A DNA stretch of 64,000 bases from Kosakonia radicincitans DSM 16656 (GTDB lineage: Bacteria > Pseudomonadota > Gammaproteobacteria > Enterobacterales > Enterobacteriaceae). The position numbers and the translations under genes were made by a program. Shown here one piece after another: positions 18,084-26,460 of the stretch. Below the pieces are notes generated by a model, which had not been told where the DNA came from, ran no database searches, and saw only the letters and a list, made by a program, of their open reading frames with translations. Numbering within the stretch: position 1 is the first letter of the stretch; every line of letters begins with the position of its first letter. The stretch covers positions 5,270,001-5,334,000 of the forward strand of contig NZ_CP018016.1 of NCBI RefSeq assembly GCF_000280495.2, read 5' to 3'.

Positions 18084-18806
18084 TCAGACTGTCTGATAAC
18101 GCAGGCGCAGCAGGTTCACGCTCGCTTCATTAACTGGAGGGGAAAATGCTGAACGTTTTTCTCCGAGCAGCACGGCACGATCGGGCTCACCCGCCTCCTG
18201 ACAGGCTTTCTGCCAGACTTCATTATTCTCTGCTGCGTCCAGGCGTGTCGCATCCACCCTGCGGTAAGAAAGAACCGTCCCGTAAATCTGACGCAGAAGT
18301 CGCCCACCTTCACTGAGATAATTATCCCGTCCATTACGGGTAATCAGTCCGTAATGTGACGCCTGAAGAACCTTCTTGGCAAACTGGTCAAACCCGACCA
18401 GCAGAAACACACACCGGTATCCCAGAGGAGTACGCGTAAACACATGAATATCGAGTGGTTCGACCGAAGTAACTTCTGTCAGCGTAATACCTGTTGGAAG
18501 CATACTCATCTCTTCATCCAGTTGCTTAATAAGCCCGGTCATCGTCTCAGTTGCAGATCTCAGCTTTTCCTCCAGACGGTACATGGCTTCATCTGCCCAC
18601 GGATTATTATTCAGGGAGTCCTGGTTAATCAGTGTTGCACGCACGAAGAACTGAGGCATCCCGATGATGCCGTGTTTAACAGGAGTATTGTCTTCCTGTT
18701 TCTCCCGTTTGCGACCCAGCCACAAACCAATTGCATAATTGGTATGGAGCGCAATTGTCATTTCTGACTGAAGCGAGCCTGTCTTTGTTACCTGTTTATC
18801 TGCCAT
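18084..18806 (-). CDS. PFL_4669 family ICE protein (TIGR03761)
   Basis: This protein of about 240 aa is conserved in PAPI-1/SPI-7 type elements next to topB. Its function is unknown. No transmembrane segment is visible, and it is rich in mixed helices (WADEAMYRLEEKLRSATETM). The ATG at 18804-18806, with AGGTGA upstream, is preferred over the GTG at 18818. It is first in the topB transcript and follows the palindrome-bearing promoter region. Confidence 0.82.
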   Translation of the reverse strand: MADKQVTKTGSLQSEMTIALHTNYAIGLWLGRKREKQEDNTPVKHGIIGMPQFFVRATLINQDSLNNNPWADEAMYRLEEKLRSATETMTGLIKQLDEEMSMLPTGITLTEVTSVEPLDIHVFTRTPLGYRCVFLLVGFDQFAKKVLQASHYGLITRNGRDNYLSEGGRLLRQIYGTVLSYRRVDATRLDAAENNEVWQKACQEAGEPDRAVLLGEKRSAFSPPVNEASVNLLRLRYQTV

Positions 18807-18924
18807 CGTTGTCGTCACCTGTATTCAGTTAAGAAGAGCTCGCATAGTCCTGAATCACACGCATGACCAACAATGTGAAACTCATAATCAGCGACAGGAA
18901 ATTATCCTTTGTACGTTTTTTAAT

Positions 18925-18945
18925 CTTGTTGCCACTGGCAACAAG
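18925..18945. promoter_or_regulatory. Perfect 21-bp palindrome, copy 1
   Basis: CTTGTTGCCACTGGCAACAAG, 10-bp arms around one base. It lies about 120 bp upstream of the topB-operon start and is flanked by AT-rich DNA. It is a probable operator for an ICE regulator or partition protein. Confidence 0.65.
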
Positions 18946-19011
18946 GTCATTTTTTAATCAAAGCTAAGGACCACTTTTAGCATGCCTGTCATGAATCGCT
19001 CAAAAAACATA

Positions 19012-19032
19012 CTTGTTGCCAGTGGCAACAAG
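19012..19032. promoter_or_regulatory. Perfect 21-bp palindrome, copy 2
   Basis: The same 21-bp palindrome with the centre base changed from C to G. It lies 87 bp from copy 1, just after the stop of the STY4528-type gene. Together the two copies bracket the likely topB-operon promoter. Confidence 0.65.
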
Positions 19033-19052
19033 CTCAAATTTTAACCATTGAT

Positions 19053-20291
19053 TTATCTGCCAACATTCTGTCGTATGCTCTTGATCATCGCACTAACCTC
19101 ATCGCGGGAAGGCCGTCTGGCAGGCTGCACGGGGATGATCGCCGCCGGTACAGCACGCGTACCGGTTGTCGGTGGATTGTTGCTGCCGGAACCGGCAGGG
19201 GCAGGTGCTGCTGCTTCCGGCAGGTTCAGCTCACCGCTCCGGGCACGCCGCAGCATCGTGAACAGCCAGCCCACCGGGTTATTCAGCCTGCCAAGCCGCA
19301 GTTGCTCACGCAGCATGTCAGCCAGCATCTTTGCCACCGCCTCAGGCAGTGAGGCCATCTGTTTGGTCAGCATCTGCCGGTCATCGCTGTTCAGTCCGTT
19401 CACAAAATCGTCAGGCAGAAAATGTTCCCCGCCCGGTACGTACGTTTTTTTATTCACACTCTGTGTGAAAGAACGTACGTTACAGTCCGGATTCCGGACT
19501 CCGGTGTAAGTCGTTGATTTCAGACTGAGTCCTGATTCCGGACTCTGTGTTTTATCCACTGACGGGGTACTGAGTCCGTTTTCCGGACTCAGTGATTCCG
19601 GGATGTTTTTGGTGCTTTTTTGACTGAGTCCGGATTCCGGACTCCGGTTCACTGCCCGGCGATGACTGACCATCTGCCTGGGTGTGGACGGCGCGCTCAG
19701 GCGACTTTCGATAAGGGCCAGGCGACTGTGACGGTGACGCATTCCGGGGTCCTGAAGTATGTCATTCACCACGGCCAGCGCGGTCATGCGGACCGCTTTA
19801 TTACGGCTAAGGCAACTCTCTTCAACCAGCTTAAGCCAGCCCGGATCGAAGGTTTCGGCGTCACGGTAACCCAGCGGCTCGTCATGCTGCGCGTAAATGT
19901 TGCCCCGCACACGCCCGCGGTCATCGCGTACCCGTTTACACAGGCTTAGCCAGCCGGTCAGGCGCAGCATCAGCAGGACGCGGCTGACCGTATCCCTCGA
20001 TGCCTTCTCTGAATGCGCGGAGGCAAGCTGAACCTGCAGCTCATCGTAAGTCGGGAAGATGGCTCCCTCATTCTGCTGTGCGTAAAGTCTTATCATCACC
20101 CAGGCGGTTTTATCCAGCGGTGAAAGGCGTGTATCCAGAAACAGCCTGCGCGGGAACGCATCGTGCACGTTGCCCATGAACAGCAGCCCGCTGCGCTCCT
20201 GGCTGACATCGCCGGTATCGGTGCGCCGCTCAAGGTTCTGCTGCATTCTGGCGAGCGTGTGCGCCACAATGCTGTCGGCAGGAATGGTCAT
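19053..20291 (-). CDS. STY4528-type ICE replication protein
   Basis: This 412-aa protein belongs to the family annotated as STY4528 pathogenicity-island replication protein. The N-terminal half (about residues 45-150) looks like a winged-helix initiator (LSPLDKTAWVMIRLYAQQ; ASRDTVSRVLLMLRLTGW). The middle carries repeated SPESGLS units encoded by palindromic DNA. The C-terminal third is helical, ending in a Pro/Ala linker and a basic tail. The start has GAGGAGAG upstream. A direct role in replication is inferred from the family name and its parA/dnaB/parB neighbours. Confidence 0.78.
   Translation of the reverse strand: MTIPADSIVAHTLARMQQNLERRTDTGDVSQERSGLLFMGNVHDAFPRRLFLDTRLSPLDKTAWVMIRLYAQQNEGAIFPTYDELQVQLASAHSEKASRDTVSRVLLMLRLTGWLSLCKRVRDDRGRVRGNIYAQHDEPLGYRDAETFDPGWLKLVEESCLSRNKAVRMTALAVVNDILQDPGMRHRHSRLALIESRLSAPSTPRQMVSHRRAVNRSPESGLSQKSTKNIPESLSPENGLSTPSVDKTQSPESGLSLKSTTYTGVRNPDCNVRSFTQSVNKKTYVPGGEHFLPDDFVNGLNSDDRQMLTKQMASLPEAVAKMLADMLREQLRLGRLNNPVGWLFTMLRRARSGELNLPEAAAPAPAGSGSNNPPTTGTRAVPAAIIPVQPARRPSRDEVSAMIKSIRQNVGR
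19436..19644. repeat. Palindrome cluster inside the replication gene
   Basis: Four related palindromes of GAGTCCGGATTCCGGACTC type centre near 19494, 19536, 19581 and 19635. The copy at 19626-19644 is perfect over 19 bp, 19484-19500 is perfect over 17 bp, and the other two have one mismatch each. Beside them lies a nested inverted repeat: ACGTACGTT (19438-19446) with AACGTACGT (19472-19480), enclosing TTCACAC-tct-GTGTGAA (19453-19469). The cluster may be an in-gene replication origin. Confidence 0.55.
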
Positions 20292-20320
20292 TTTATGCTC
20301 TCCTCTTCAGCCTGAGACAG

Positions 20321-20349
20321 CACAGTGCCGGGGTAAACCCGGCACTGTG
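20321..20349. other. Intercistronic 12-bp hairpin
   Basis: CACAGTGCCGGG and its exact complement are separated by 5 nt, between the 76-aa ORF and the replication gene. No T tract follows on the minus strand, so it looks like an mRNA stability or translation element and not a terminator. Confidence 0.5.
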
Positions 20350-20369
20350 TGGTCGTCAGCGGCAGTCCG

Positions 20370-20600
20370 TTACCGGCGTATTTCACGGTTGTAGGTCTCA
20401 TGGTCCATCAGCCACCACTGCCGGCCGCCATCCTTGCTCAGGATGCGCCAGCACGGCCCCACATCTATCTTGAGGTAGCCGTTCATGGTCAGCCGGCGGA
20501 ACACCTTCTGTCCACCGCAGGCAGCGCGGAACAGCTGCTGCGCGCGGCGGCGTACTGCCGGTGACACCTGCTGCCGGGGGGAGAAATCACCCATCTCCAT
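20370..20600 (-). CDS. Small ICE protein, 76 aa
   Basis: Not assigned to a family. The ATG at 20598-20600 overlaps the upstream stop (TGATG) and has a perfect AAGGAGG, so translation is very likely. The protein is basic with a C-terminal WRILSKDGGRQWWLM stretch followed by a charged end. It lies between DUF2857 and the STY4528-type gene on the same transcript. It could be a small DNA-binding accessory protein, but nothing visible proves it. Confidence 0.68.
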   Translation of the reverse strand: MEMGDFSPRQQVSPAVRRRAQQLFRAACGGQKVFRRLTMNGYLKIDVGPCWRILSKDGGRQWWLMDHETYNREIRR

Positions 20601-21199
20601 CACGCCTCCTTACGCACAGGTATTTCAGCCCGGCGGCCTGCGGCATTCGCCTCCCGACACCACTGGCAGACCCGGCTCCATACGGCCGTCAGTGAAAGAC
20701 CCAGTTGCTCGGCCGCCAGCATCATCGCCTCCAGCGCCTGATGGGAGTCCGGTGATGACAACCCTGCCGCTTTCCACTCGGCCCAGAGCGCGGCGTCCTG
20801 TGGCTCTGTCAGGGCCTGGGTTCGGCCCTGCCGGGATTCAATGCCCATCAGACGGCGGCGGGCACTCACCTCCGAAGGAGACAGACCAAAATACCGGTCA
20901 ATCAGCTCCATCGAACCGCCGAGCTCCAGTGCGCGGTCAATCATCATGAAGCGCTTCTGCTCATTGCGGGCCTGATTCAGCATCAGCCAGAAGTTTTCAT
21001 GGTTCAGGGTGACATCGAGAACGGAAACATGTGACTGGCTGAGGTAATGCAGTTCATCAAGGCTCAGATGACTCAGCGCACGGATTTCCTCGACCGACAT
21101 ACCCAGTGACTCACAGCGGCGGATATTGCCGTTTTTGACGTCCATCAGCAGTGAGGACAGAATGGCCGTGGTGGCCTGAGAAAGATTATGCTGGCTCAC
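20600..21199 (-). CDS. DUF2857 ICE protein (STY4526-like)
   Basis: This 199-aa, mostly helical soluble protein belongs to a family confined to SPI-7/PAPI-like elements. It contains a helix-turn-helix-like stretch (LIDRYFGLSPSEVSARRRLMG), which suggests DNA binding and transcriptional control. DUF2857-type proteins have been reported as regulators in related ICEs, so a FlhC-like or regulatory role is possible. It is translationally coupled to the following 76-aa gene. Confidence 0.75.
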   Translation of the reverse strand: MSQHNLSQATTAILSSLLMDVKNGNIRRCESLGMSVEEIRALSHLSLDELHYLSQSHVSVLDVTLNHENFWLMLNQARNEQKRFMMIDRALELGGSMELIDRYFGLSPSEVSARRRLMGIESRQGRTQALTEPQDAALWAEWKAAGLSSPDSHQALEAMMLAAEQLGLSLTAVWSRVCQWCREANAAGRRAEIPVRKEA

Positions 21200-21283
21200 A
21201 GGCCACCTCCTGATATCGCCCGGTCAGCGATGAGCAGAACATCAAAAAGCCAGCCCAACAGGCAGGCACTCCATAAAAGAACG

Positions 21284-22027
21284 TCAGTCATGTGCATGCC
21301 CTCCCGCTGTTATCTGCCGGGAAGCCTGTGCGCCACTGAGACCATGATGGAGGTCGGTATCGCGACCTGCGAAAAAACCGGCCACCCGGGCCGTTCTGTC
21401 ACCCCGGCATTTGCCTGCAGACCGGACCGCCATATCTTCCAGCGGCTCGCCGGCATGACGCTGAGCCAGCCAGCGCTGCAGTACGGCGTTCTCTTCCCCG
21501 GAGGGTGAAAAGGACTGCAACACCTGCCAGACGCCGGATACCCAGCCCTCACGGAACTGGTCTGCCCGGCGACGGCGCGTGCGCAGAAGAATGCGCCGAT
21601 TACGGTATCCAGCCATGTGAACGTCTGTGGCAGCACGCAGCTGCCGCTGGAGAACGGTATAGATGTAGAGCGCCACCTCCGGTCGTTCGCTGAATCCATA
21701 AAAGTGCAGTGAACGGCGCACGCTGCTCACGCCCTGTGGACTGACATGAATATGCCAGCCAAACCAGCAACGGCAGCCCGTGGCCATACAGACCACGGTT
21801 GCCAGCGAGCTCAGCCAGGCCGGCACCTTTTCTGCATCACTGGTAAGGCTGAAACAGACTGACTCACTGACGTCACTGAGGGAAAGCATGTCCGGCGTCA
21901 GACCGTGACGTTGCATCAGACGCTGAGCCAGCGCAACCGCACGCGCGGCTTCATGCGGGTTGCTGTTGCGGGTGCCCAGCGCCATCAGGCGCCGGATACG
22001 GGCAGTGATTTTTGCGTTATCCGACAT
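21284..22027 (-). CDS. DUF2786 ICE protein
   Basis: This 247-aa protein begins with the DUF2786 signature (about residues 5-45; KITARIRRLMALGTRNSNPH then AARAVALAQRLM). The middle, with Cys and Trp residues (CMATGCRCWFGWHIH), resembles the DUF7168 domain often joined to it. The basic RRILLRTRRRRADQFREGW stretch is typical of the group. Function is unknown. The ATG at 22025-22027 overlaps the preceding gene by 11 nt and has AGGGGGA upstream. Confidence 0.78.
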   Translation of the reverse strand: MSDNAKITARIRRLMALGTRNSNPHEAARAVALAQRLMQRHGLTPDMLSLSDVSESVCFSLTSDAEKVPAWLSSLATVVCMATGCRCWFGWHIHVSPQGVSSVRRSLHFYGFSERPEVALYIYTVLQRQLRAATDVHMAGYRNRRILLRTRRRRADQFREGWVSGVWQVLQSFSPSGEENAVLQRWLAQRHAGEPLEDMAVRSAGKCRGDRTARVAGFFAGRDTDLHHGLSGAQASRQITAGGHAHD

Positions 22028-22274
22028 GGCGCATCCCCCTGCCACCGTCAGCCCGGTGACGGTTTTTCATCTCTTTAACCTCCTGACAACCGGCACAGAG
22101 CTCCACGCCCGGAACCGCAAGCTGACGGGCAACCGGAATAGCCGCACCGCAGCATTCGCAGAACGCTTTTGACGGTGTTGCAGAGTTTACCTTTGCCCGG
22201 ATGGCATCGATGCCGTGCTGGATGAACAGAGCTGTACTGGCCTGGGCCATTTCATCATTCAGATCATCAGACAT
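22017..22274 (-). CDS. TraR/DksA-type zinc finger protein
   Basis: This 85-aa protein ends in a C4 zinc finger (CECCG, then CAGCQ) typical of TraR/DksA proteins. Those bind the RNA polymerase secondary channel and mimic DksA plus ppGpp. The N-terminal helix (DDLNDEMAQASTALFIQHGI) fits the TraR coiled-coil tip with acidic residues. The start at 22274 has GGAGGGG upstream. It lies between parB and DUF2786 and probably retunes host transcription for the element. Confidence 0.85.
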   Translation of the reverse strand: MSDDLNDEMAQASTALFIQHGIDAIRAKVNSATPSKAFCECCGAAIPVARQLAVPGVELCAGCQEVKEMKNRHRADGGRGMRHVG

Positions 22275-23973
22275 TTTCCCCTCCTTTCGCAGCGAGTCGC
22301 TGCAGCTCACGCAGACGGCGGATAACGCGGATAAGGCGCATTGTTTTCACGACCGTGATATCGTCGAATACGGCCATGTCAGCCGGTGACTGAGAACCGA
22401 AGAAATTCAGGCAGAACATAAACATATTGAACTGCCTGTTGGGGAGCGAGCCGGACAGGCCCGCCAGGAAGAGGACAAATTCGCTGCCGGTTTCGGAGAC
22501 GGCAAAGCCTGCTGATTGAGGGTTTTTATCCTCCCGCACATTGTCCGCGCAGCCCATCGCCTCAGCAATCTCGAAGACAAGCCGGTAAGCCATATCCTGC
22601 AGGTGCTCAATATCATCCTGGAGGGCCGGGATGTGCCAGATATCACTGACGGGCTCAAGTCCGGTTGCGGCAAAGGCGACCGAACTGACGGACGCAGCCG
22701 GGGACGCATTCTCCTCGCCAAATGCTGACATCAGTGTGTCCGGGCTGAAATCAGGGAGAGAAATGCTGTCAGGGTCAGCCGTTTCGCCAGAAATGACCGG
22801 CCGTCCGCCAAACAGATCATTCTGTACTTCACGACGTGGTTCACTGCCGGCGGTCATCAGTGCGTTCACAGGCAATTCAGCATCTGCGGGCAGTTCCGGT
22901 GCTGGCTCCGGGCGTCCGGGTGTGGTCAGCGTGCCGCTGCGCAGTCCCGTGACCGGCGTTTCAGATGCAGTATCCGGAGGCAGGACAGTCACCTGCGGCT
23001 CCGGGGGTTCACGACCTGCCGCTTTTTCCTGTGGTGGCGTCAGTACGGGCAGCGGAGGCGGCTCACCAAACTGCTCACGGCGTTTCTGCTCGCGGGGGTC
23101 CAGTTCAATCATCCAGCGGTCATAGTTCAGGCTGGGATGTGGCAGCGCCTTAACCAGCTGACCGATAAACTCATCACGGAATGTCTCATATGCATAACTG
23201 TCAGGATCGTCAAACCCCTGGCAACTCGCCTCAAAGACCTGATCGAACGAACACTGCGGGGAGGACTCATGTGCGAACTGCGACCAGACCTTTCCTGCCT
23301 GGGAACGAATGCGCAGCAGTGACAGCACCTGCAGACGTGCCAGACCACTGTTGAGCAAGTTCGGGATGCAGGGCCAGAGATATTTTATGGTATCCTCCAT
23401 CCTACTGATGGTTGAATAGTCAATGGGATAGCCTTCAAGGTTTAAAAGATCGGATAGTTCTCGCAGAGTCACTGGACGTCCCATCAGCTCTTCCTGAATG
23501 GCTCTGGCACTGTGTACACCAAACGCTTTATCTATGTAACTCAGGTCTCCTCTGACTTCGTTTTCTGCCAGGTGCCCGACCAGACATTTCAACCGTCCTG
23601 GCCAGGGTTTAAAAATAGTGTGAACGCGATAGAAACGCTCATCACCAGTCTCCTGCCACAGTTCGCAGAGGATCTGATACCGGGTGTTACCCCCGTCGCT
23701 GAAAATGTAAACGTCTTCGCCGTCCGGATCGCGTGTCACTTTCGGTACCTGGACCAACCCACAGGCCCTGATGGAAGCCTTGATTTCATCGAAATGTGGG
23801 TTACGGCTCTTGCGGGGGTTGTCCGGATTAGGGCGCAGTTGGTCAAGAGTGAGGACCATTGCCATCTCGCTGACTGGCAGGGGGACTGCGGCGGGAACCG
23901 CATCACCCTGAGCCGGGGTTTTGCCGCGCTGCAGCATGGCCGCGCCAAGATTAAGATTACGGACGTTGCTCAT
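22267..23973 (-). CDS. ParB-family partition protein of the ICE
   Basis: This 568-aa protein has an N-terminal ParB/Srx domain (about residues 40-130; DQLRPNPDNPRKS and SDGGNTRYQIL in place of the usual GERR box). A helical DNA-binding region follows (VTLRELSDLLNLEGYPIDYS). A long Pro/Glu/Thr-rich linker leads to a C-terminal helical domain of about 140 residues. It is larger than chromosomal ParB, as is usual in PAPI/SPI-7 elements. It probably acts with the ParA-like ATPase two genes upstream, and its own gene overlaps the helicase gene by 4 nt. Confidence 0.87.
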   Translation of the reverse strand: MSNVRNLNLGAAMLQRGKTPAQGDAVPAAVPLPVSEMAMVLTLDQLRPNPDNPRKSRNPHFDEIKASIRACGLVQVPKVTRDPDGEDVYIFSDGGNTRYQILCELWQETGDERFYRVHTIFKPWPGRLKCLVGHLAENEVRGDLSYIDKAFGVHSARAIQEELMGRPVTLRELSDLLNLEGYPIDYSTISRMEDTIKYLWPCIPNLLNSGLARLQVLSLLRIRSQAGKVWSQFAHESSPQCSFDQVFEASCQGFDDPDSYAYETFRDEFIGQLVKALPHPSLNYDRWMIELDPREQKRREQFGEPPPLPVLTPPQEKAAGREPPEPQVTVLPPDTASETPVTGLRSGTLTTPGRPEPAPELPADAELPVNALMTAGSEPRREVQNDLFGGRPVISGETADPDSISLPDFSPDTLMSAFGEENASPAASVSSVAFAATGLEPVSDIWHIPALQDDIEHLQDMAYRLVFEIAEAMGCADNVREDKNPQSAGFAVSETGSEFVLFLAGLSGSLPNRQFNMFMFCLNFFGSQSPADMAVFDDITVVKTMRLIRVIRRLRELQRLAAKGGENV

Positions 23974-25337
23974 GCGCTCCTCCCCGGTCGGCCCGCGATG
24001 TCAGAAAAACGGGTAAAACAACCTTCATACTGCAGGCGGATCGTCCCCGTGGGTCCCTGGCGCTGTTTACTGATAATGATTTCAGCAATCCCTTTATCCT
24101 CGGTGTTTTCGTGATAGACCTCATCGCGATAAATAAAGACGATGACGTCAGCATCCTGTTCCAGCGCACCGGAATCACGTAAATCACCGTTATTGGGGCG
24201 TTTATCCTGTCGGCTCTCAAGCGATCGATTGAGCTGAGAAAGCGCCACTACCGGGCAGGCCATTTCTTTCGCTAATGCCTTAAGAGACCGGGAGATTTCA
24301 GCGATTTCCTGGGTACGGTTTTCCTGTTCAGGGGAGCGCATGAGCTGCAGGTAATCGAGGCCAATAATTGAAGGCGCACCATAACGGCGCGCATTACGAC
24401 GGGCACGAATACGCAGCATCTGAGGAGTCAGGCCACTGGTATCATCTATAACCAGGCGCGCATTAAAATCCTCAGTACAAATCTTGTATGCCTCAGACAC
24501 CCGGGCCCAGTCTTCATCATCCATCAGGCCGCTCTTCAGGCGCTGGAGTTCCAGACTGCTCAACGAGGACACCATGCGCATAAGAATCTGCTCTTCCGGC
24601 TGCTCCAGGCTGTAGAATTGTCCTCTGGAATCAGGCGCTTTCATCATGTGGTTAAGCAGCAGACTGATAAGAAATGCTGTTTTCCCCATTGATGGTCGGG
24701 CGGCGACCAACACCAGATCACCTGCCTGCAGCCCACTGGTCAGGTCATCAAACTCTTTAAACCCGGTCGCTGCGCCGGTAATACCATCCGGTGTATTGCA
24801 CCGACGTTCAAGTTCGGTCAGCAACCTGTCCATACCGTCAATAAGTGTGTGTGCCTGTTCCGGTTCTGCACGCTCTGCCAGGCGAGTGATTTTTTGTTCG
24901 GCCTCTTCCATTACCGCGGGGATATCAGCACCGGGCTTTTGCACGTTTTCGGTAATATCCGCACCAATACGGGCAAGTTGCCGGGCCTGGCTGTACTTCG
25001 ACACAATCTCGCAGTAGGCACGAATATTCGCAGCACTGGGGGTGTTTTTGGACAGTTCGGCGAGGTACGCAAAACCCCCCATCTGATCCAGGACATTAGT
25101 CCCCTGACTCTCAATGCTCTCTGCCAGAGTAATCAGGTCAATTGGCTTGCCTCTGCTGATAAGACGGGTCATTTCACGAAAAATCGTGCGGTGAACGTGG
25201 TAGTAGAAATCATCGATACTGACGAGCAACGCAACTTCGTCCCAGCATTCGTTATCCAGCATCAGACCGCCAAGAACAGACTGCTCTGCATCACGTGAAA
25301 AGAGAACAGTGGGATTCTGCTTTTGCTGAGACATCAT
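23970..25337 (-). CDS. DnaB-type replicative helicase
   Basis: This 455-aa helicase has a DnaB N-domain (about 10-110; DAEQSVLGGLMLDNECWDEV). A RecA-like motor has Walker A AARPSMGKTA, Walker B IIGLDYLQLM and a final DADVIVFIYRDEVY block. It would unwind the element if it replicates as a circle. In SPI-7/PAPI-1 a dnaB copy also sits between parA and parB. It overlaps parA by 4 nt (ATGA). Confidence 0.92.
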   Translation of the reverse strand: MMSQQKQNPTVLFSRDAEQSVLGGLMLDNECWDEVALLVSIDDFYYHVHRTIFREMTRLISRGKPIDLITLAESIESQGTNVLDQMGGFAYLAELSKNTPSAANIRAYCEIVSKYSQARQLARIGADITENVQKPGADIPAVMEEAEQKITRLAERAEPEQAHTLIDGMDRLLTELERRCNTPDGITGAATGFKEFDDLTSGLQAGDLVLVAARPSMGKTAFLISLLLNHMMKAPDSRGQFYSLEQPEEQILMRMVSSLSSLELQRLKSGLMDDEDWARVSEAYKICTEDFNARLVIDDTSGLTPQMLRIRARRNARRYGAPSIIGLDYLQLMRSPEQENRTQEIAEISRSLKALAKEMACPVVALSQLNRSLESRQDKRPNNGDLRDSGALEQDADVIVFIYRDEVYHENTEDKGIAEIIISKQRQGPTGTIRLQYEGCFTRFSDIAGRPGRSA

Positions 25338-26305
25338 TCCACCTCGCCAGCGTTAGCCAGCGCGTCAAACTTATCTTTCCATTCCGGGAAAAGCTCGCAC
25401 GCCAGCTGATACATTGAGGTAAATGCCGAATCGCTTTTTCGGCTGGTATTTTTTTCAAGGCGGTGAACAGGAATGCCTTTTACATGGCCCATGACATAAA
25501 TGGTCAGGTCATAGATACAGGTATTCAGCAAGTCGATATGGATTTTATCTGCATGGATGCTGTAGCGCTTTTCTTCAACGATCGTTTTAACCTGAGCAAG
25601 TGATTCAACAGACAGATTGTCGTAATCCATGCAGTTAATGAGTAATTTCGTGTCCGGAAGCTGAATGCCGAATGCACTGTATGGGAGGAGTTCTTCCATC
25701 AGAGCGACAGTACCGCGCATGAATTCGCGAACATCAGGAAGAATAGGTTTAGCGACACCGACCATAGTTCCCGTTGAGGCCAGAATAATCAGTTCTGACA
25801 TCACTGAACGGGAACCCTGTGAATCAACAATAATCACCCCATATTGGCTGAAAAGCGGATGCGAAAGCGCGTTACGTAGGCGCACCCGGCCATCAGCGGC
25901 ATTCAGCATTGCAGTGGGGAGAAAGTTGCGTGGATCGTTGGAAACAATGACGTCCAGGTTTTCAATCGATGTACGGGAGATGAGATTATCGGGGTCAGAG
26001 AGATCGGCCGTCTGCATCAACAGTTCGTACAGACCGCAAGGTGCTTCGTATTCCAGAGGGAAAATACTGCTGGCCGTTGGCTGAGCATGGTCACCGTCCA
26101 GCAGAAGTGTTTTTATACCCGCATCTGCCAGGAAGCCAGCCAGATTGGCTGACTGGGTAGACTTCCCTTCGCCGCCTTTTGTAGACACAACTGGGATAAT
26201 TTTGGGTTTTGCTACCAAAGATGGAGGTATGTTGCCAGTACGCGTTGACTTAGCTTCACCTGGTTCGGTAAAAGCTATTGATACAGCTTCCGTTTTTGAA
26301 TGCAT
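25334..26305 (-). CDS. ParA/Soj-type partition ATPase of the ICE
   Basis: This 323-aa ATPase has the deviant Walker A of ParA proteins (STKGGEGKSTQSANLAGFLA) at about residue 40, Walker A' LLLDGDHAQPT and Walker B GVIIVDSQGS. In PAPI-1 the Soj homologue is needed to keep the excised circle. It starts only 66 bp from the attachment site, so it is the outermost gene of this element end and probably the first gene of the maintenance operon. Confidence 0.92.
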   Translation of the reverse strand: MHSKTEAVSIAFTEPGEAKSTRTGNIPPSLVAKPKIIPVVSTKGGEGKSTQSANLAGFLADAGIKTLLLDGDHAQPTASSIFPLEYEAPCGLYELLMQTADLSDPDNLISRTSIENLDVIVSNDPRNFLPTAMLNAADGRVRLRNALSHPLFSQYGVIIVDSQGSRSVMSELIILASTGTMVGVAKPILPDVREFMRGTVALMEELLPYSAFGIQLPDTKLLINCMDYDNLSVESLAQVKTIVEEKRYSIHADKIHIDLLNTCIYDLTIYVMGHVKGIPVHRLEKNTSRKSDSAFTSMYQLACELFPEWKDKFDALANAGEVE

Positions 26306-26370
26306 TTGGTCACCTGAATTATGTTATTCAGATGAGAACGAATGCTTACTCCCTTGCTTTCCATAAACAC

Positions 26371-26420
26371 GGGGATTGAAAATCCCCGTGTCCTTGGTTC
26401 GATTCCGAGTCCGGGCACCA
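26371..26420 (+). other. ICE attachment site: 3' half of tRNA-Phe
   Basis: Fifty bases match the 3' part of enterobacterial tRNA-Phe: the anticodon arm with GAA, the T arm GGTTCGATTCC and the acceptor end through CACCA. The 5' half (GCCCGGATAGCTCAG) is absent and replaced by unrelated element DNA, so this is not a working tRNA. It is the copy displaced by ICE integration. The intact tRNA should stand at the other end of the element beside the integrase. Confidence 0.9.
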
Positions 26421-26430
26421 CTATTTAAAG

Positions 26431-26460
26431 AACCCAGCCTATGGCTGGGTTTTTGCTTTT
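26431..26460 (+). terminator. Original tRNA-Phe terminator
   Basis: AACCCAGCC-tat-GGCTGGGTT followed by a T-rich run. It sits 10 bp after CACCA, as expected behind pheU or pheV, and is now separated from its promoter by the element. Confidence 0.85.

Noticed and set aside
26371..26420. A functional tRNA-Phe gene
   Set aside because: The D arm and 5' acceptor strand are missing, so it cannot fold as a tRNA. It is called an attachment site instead.
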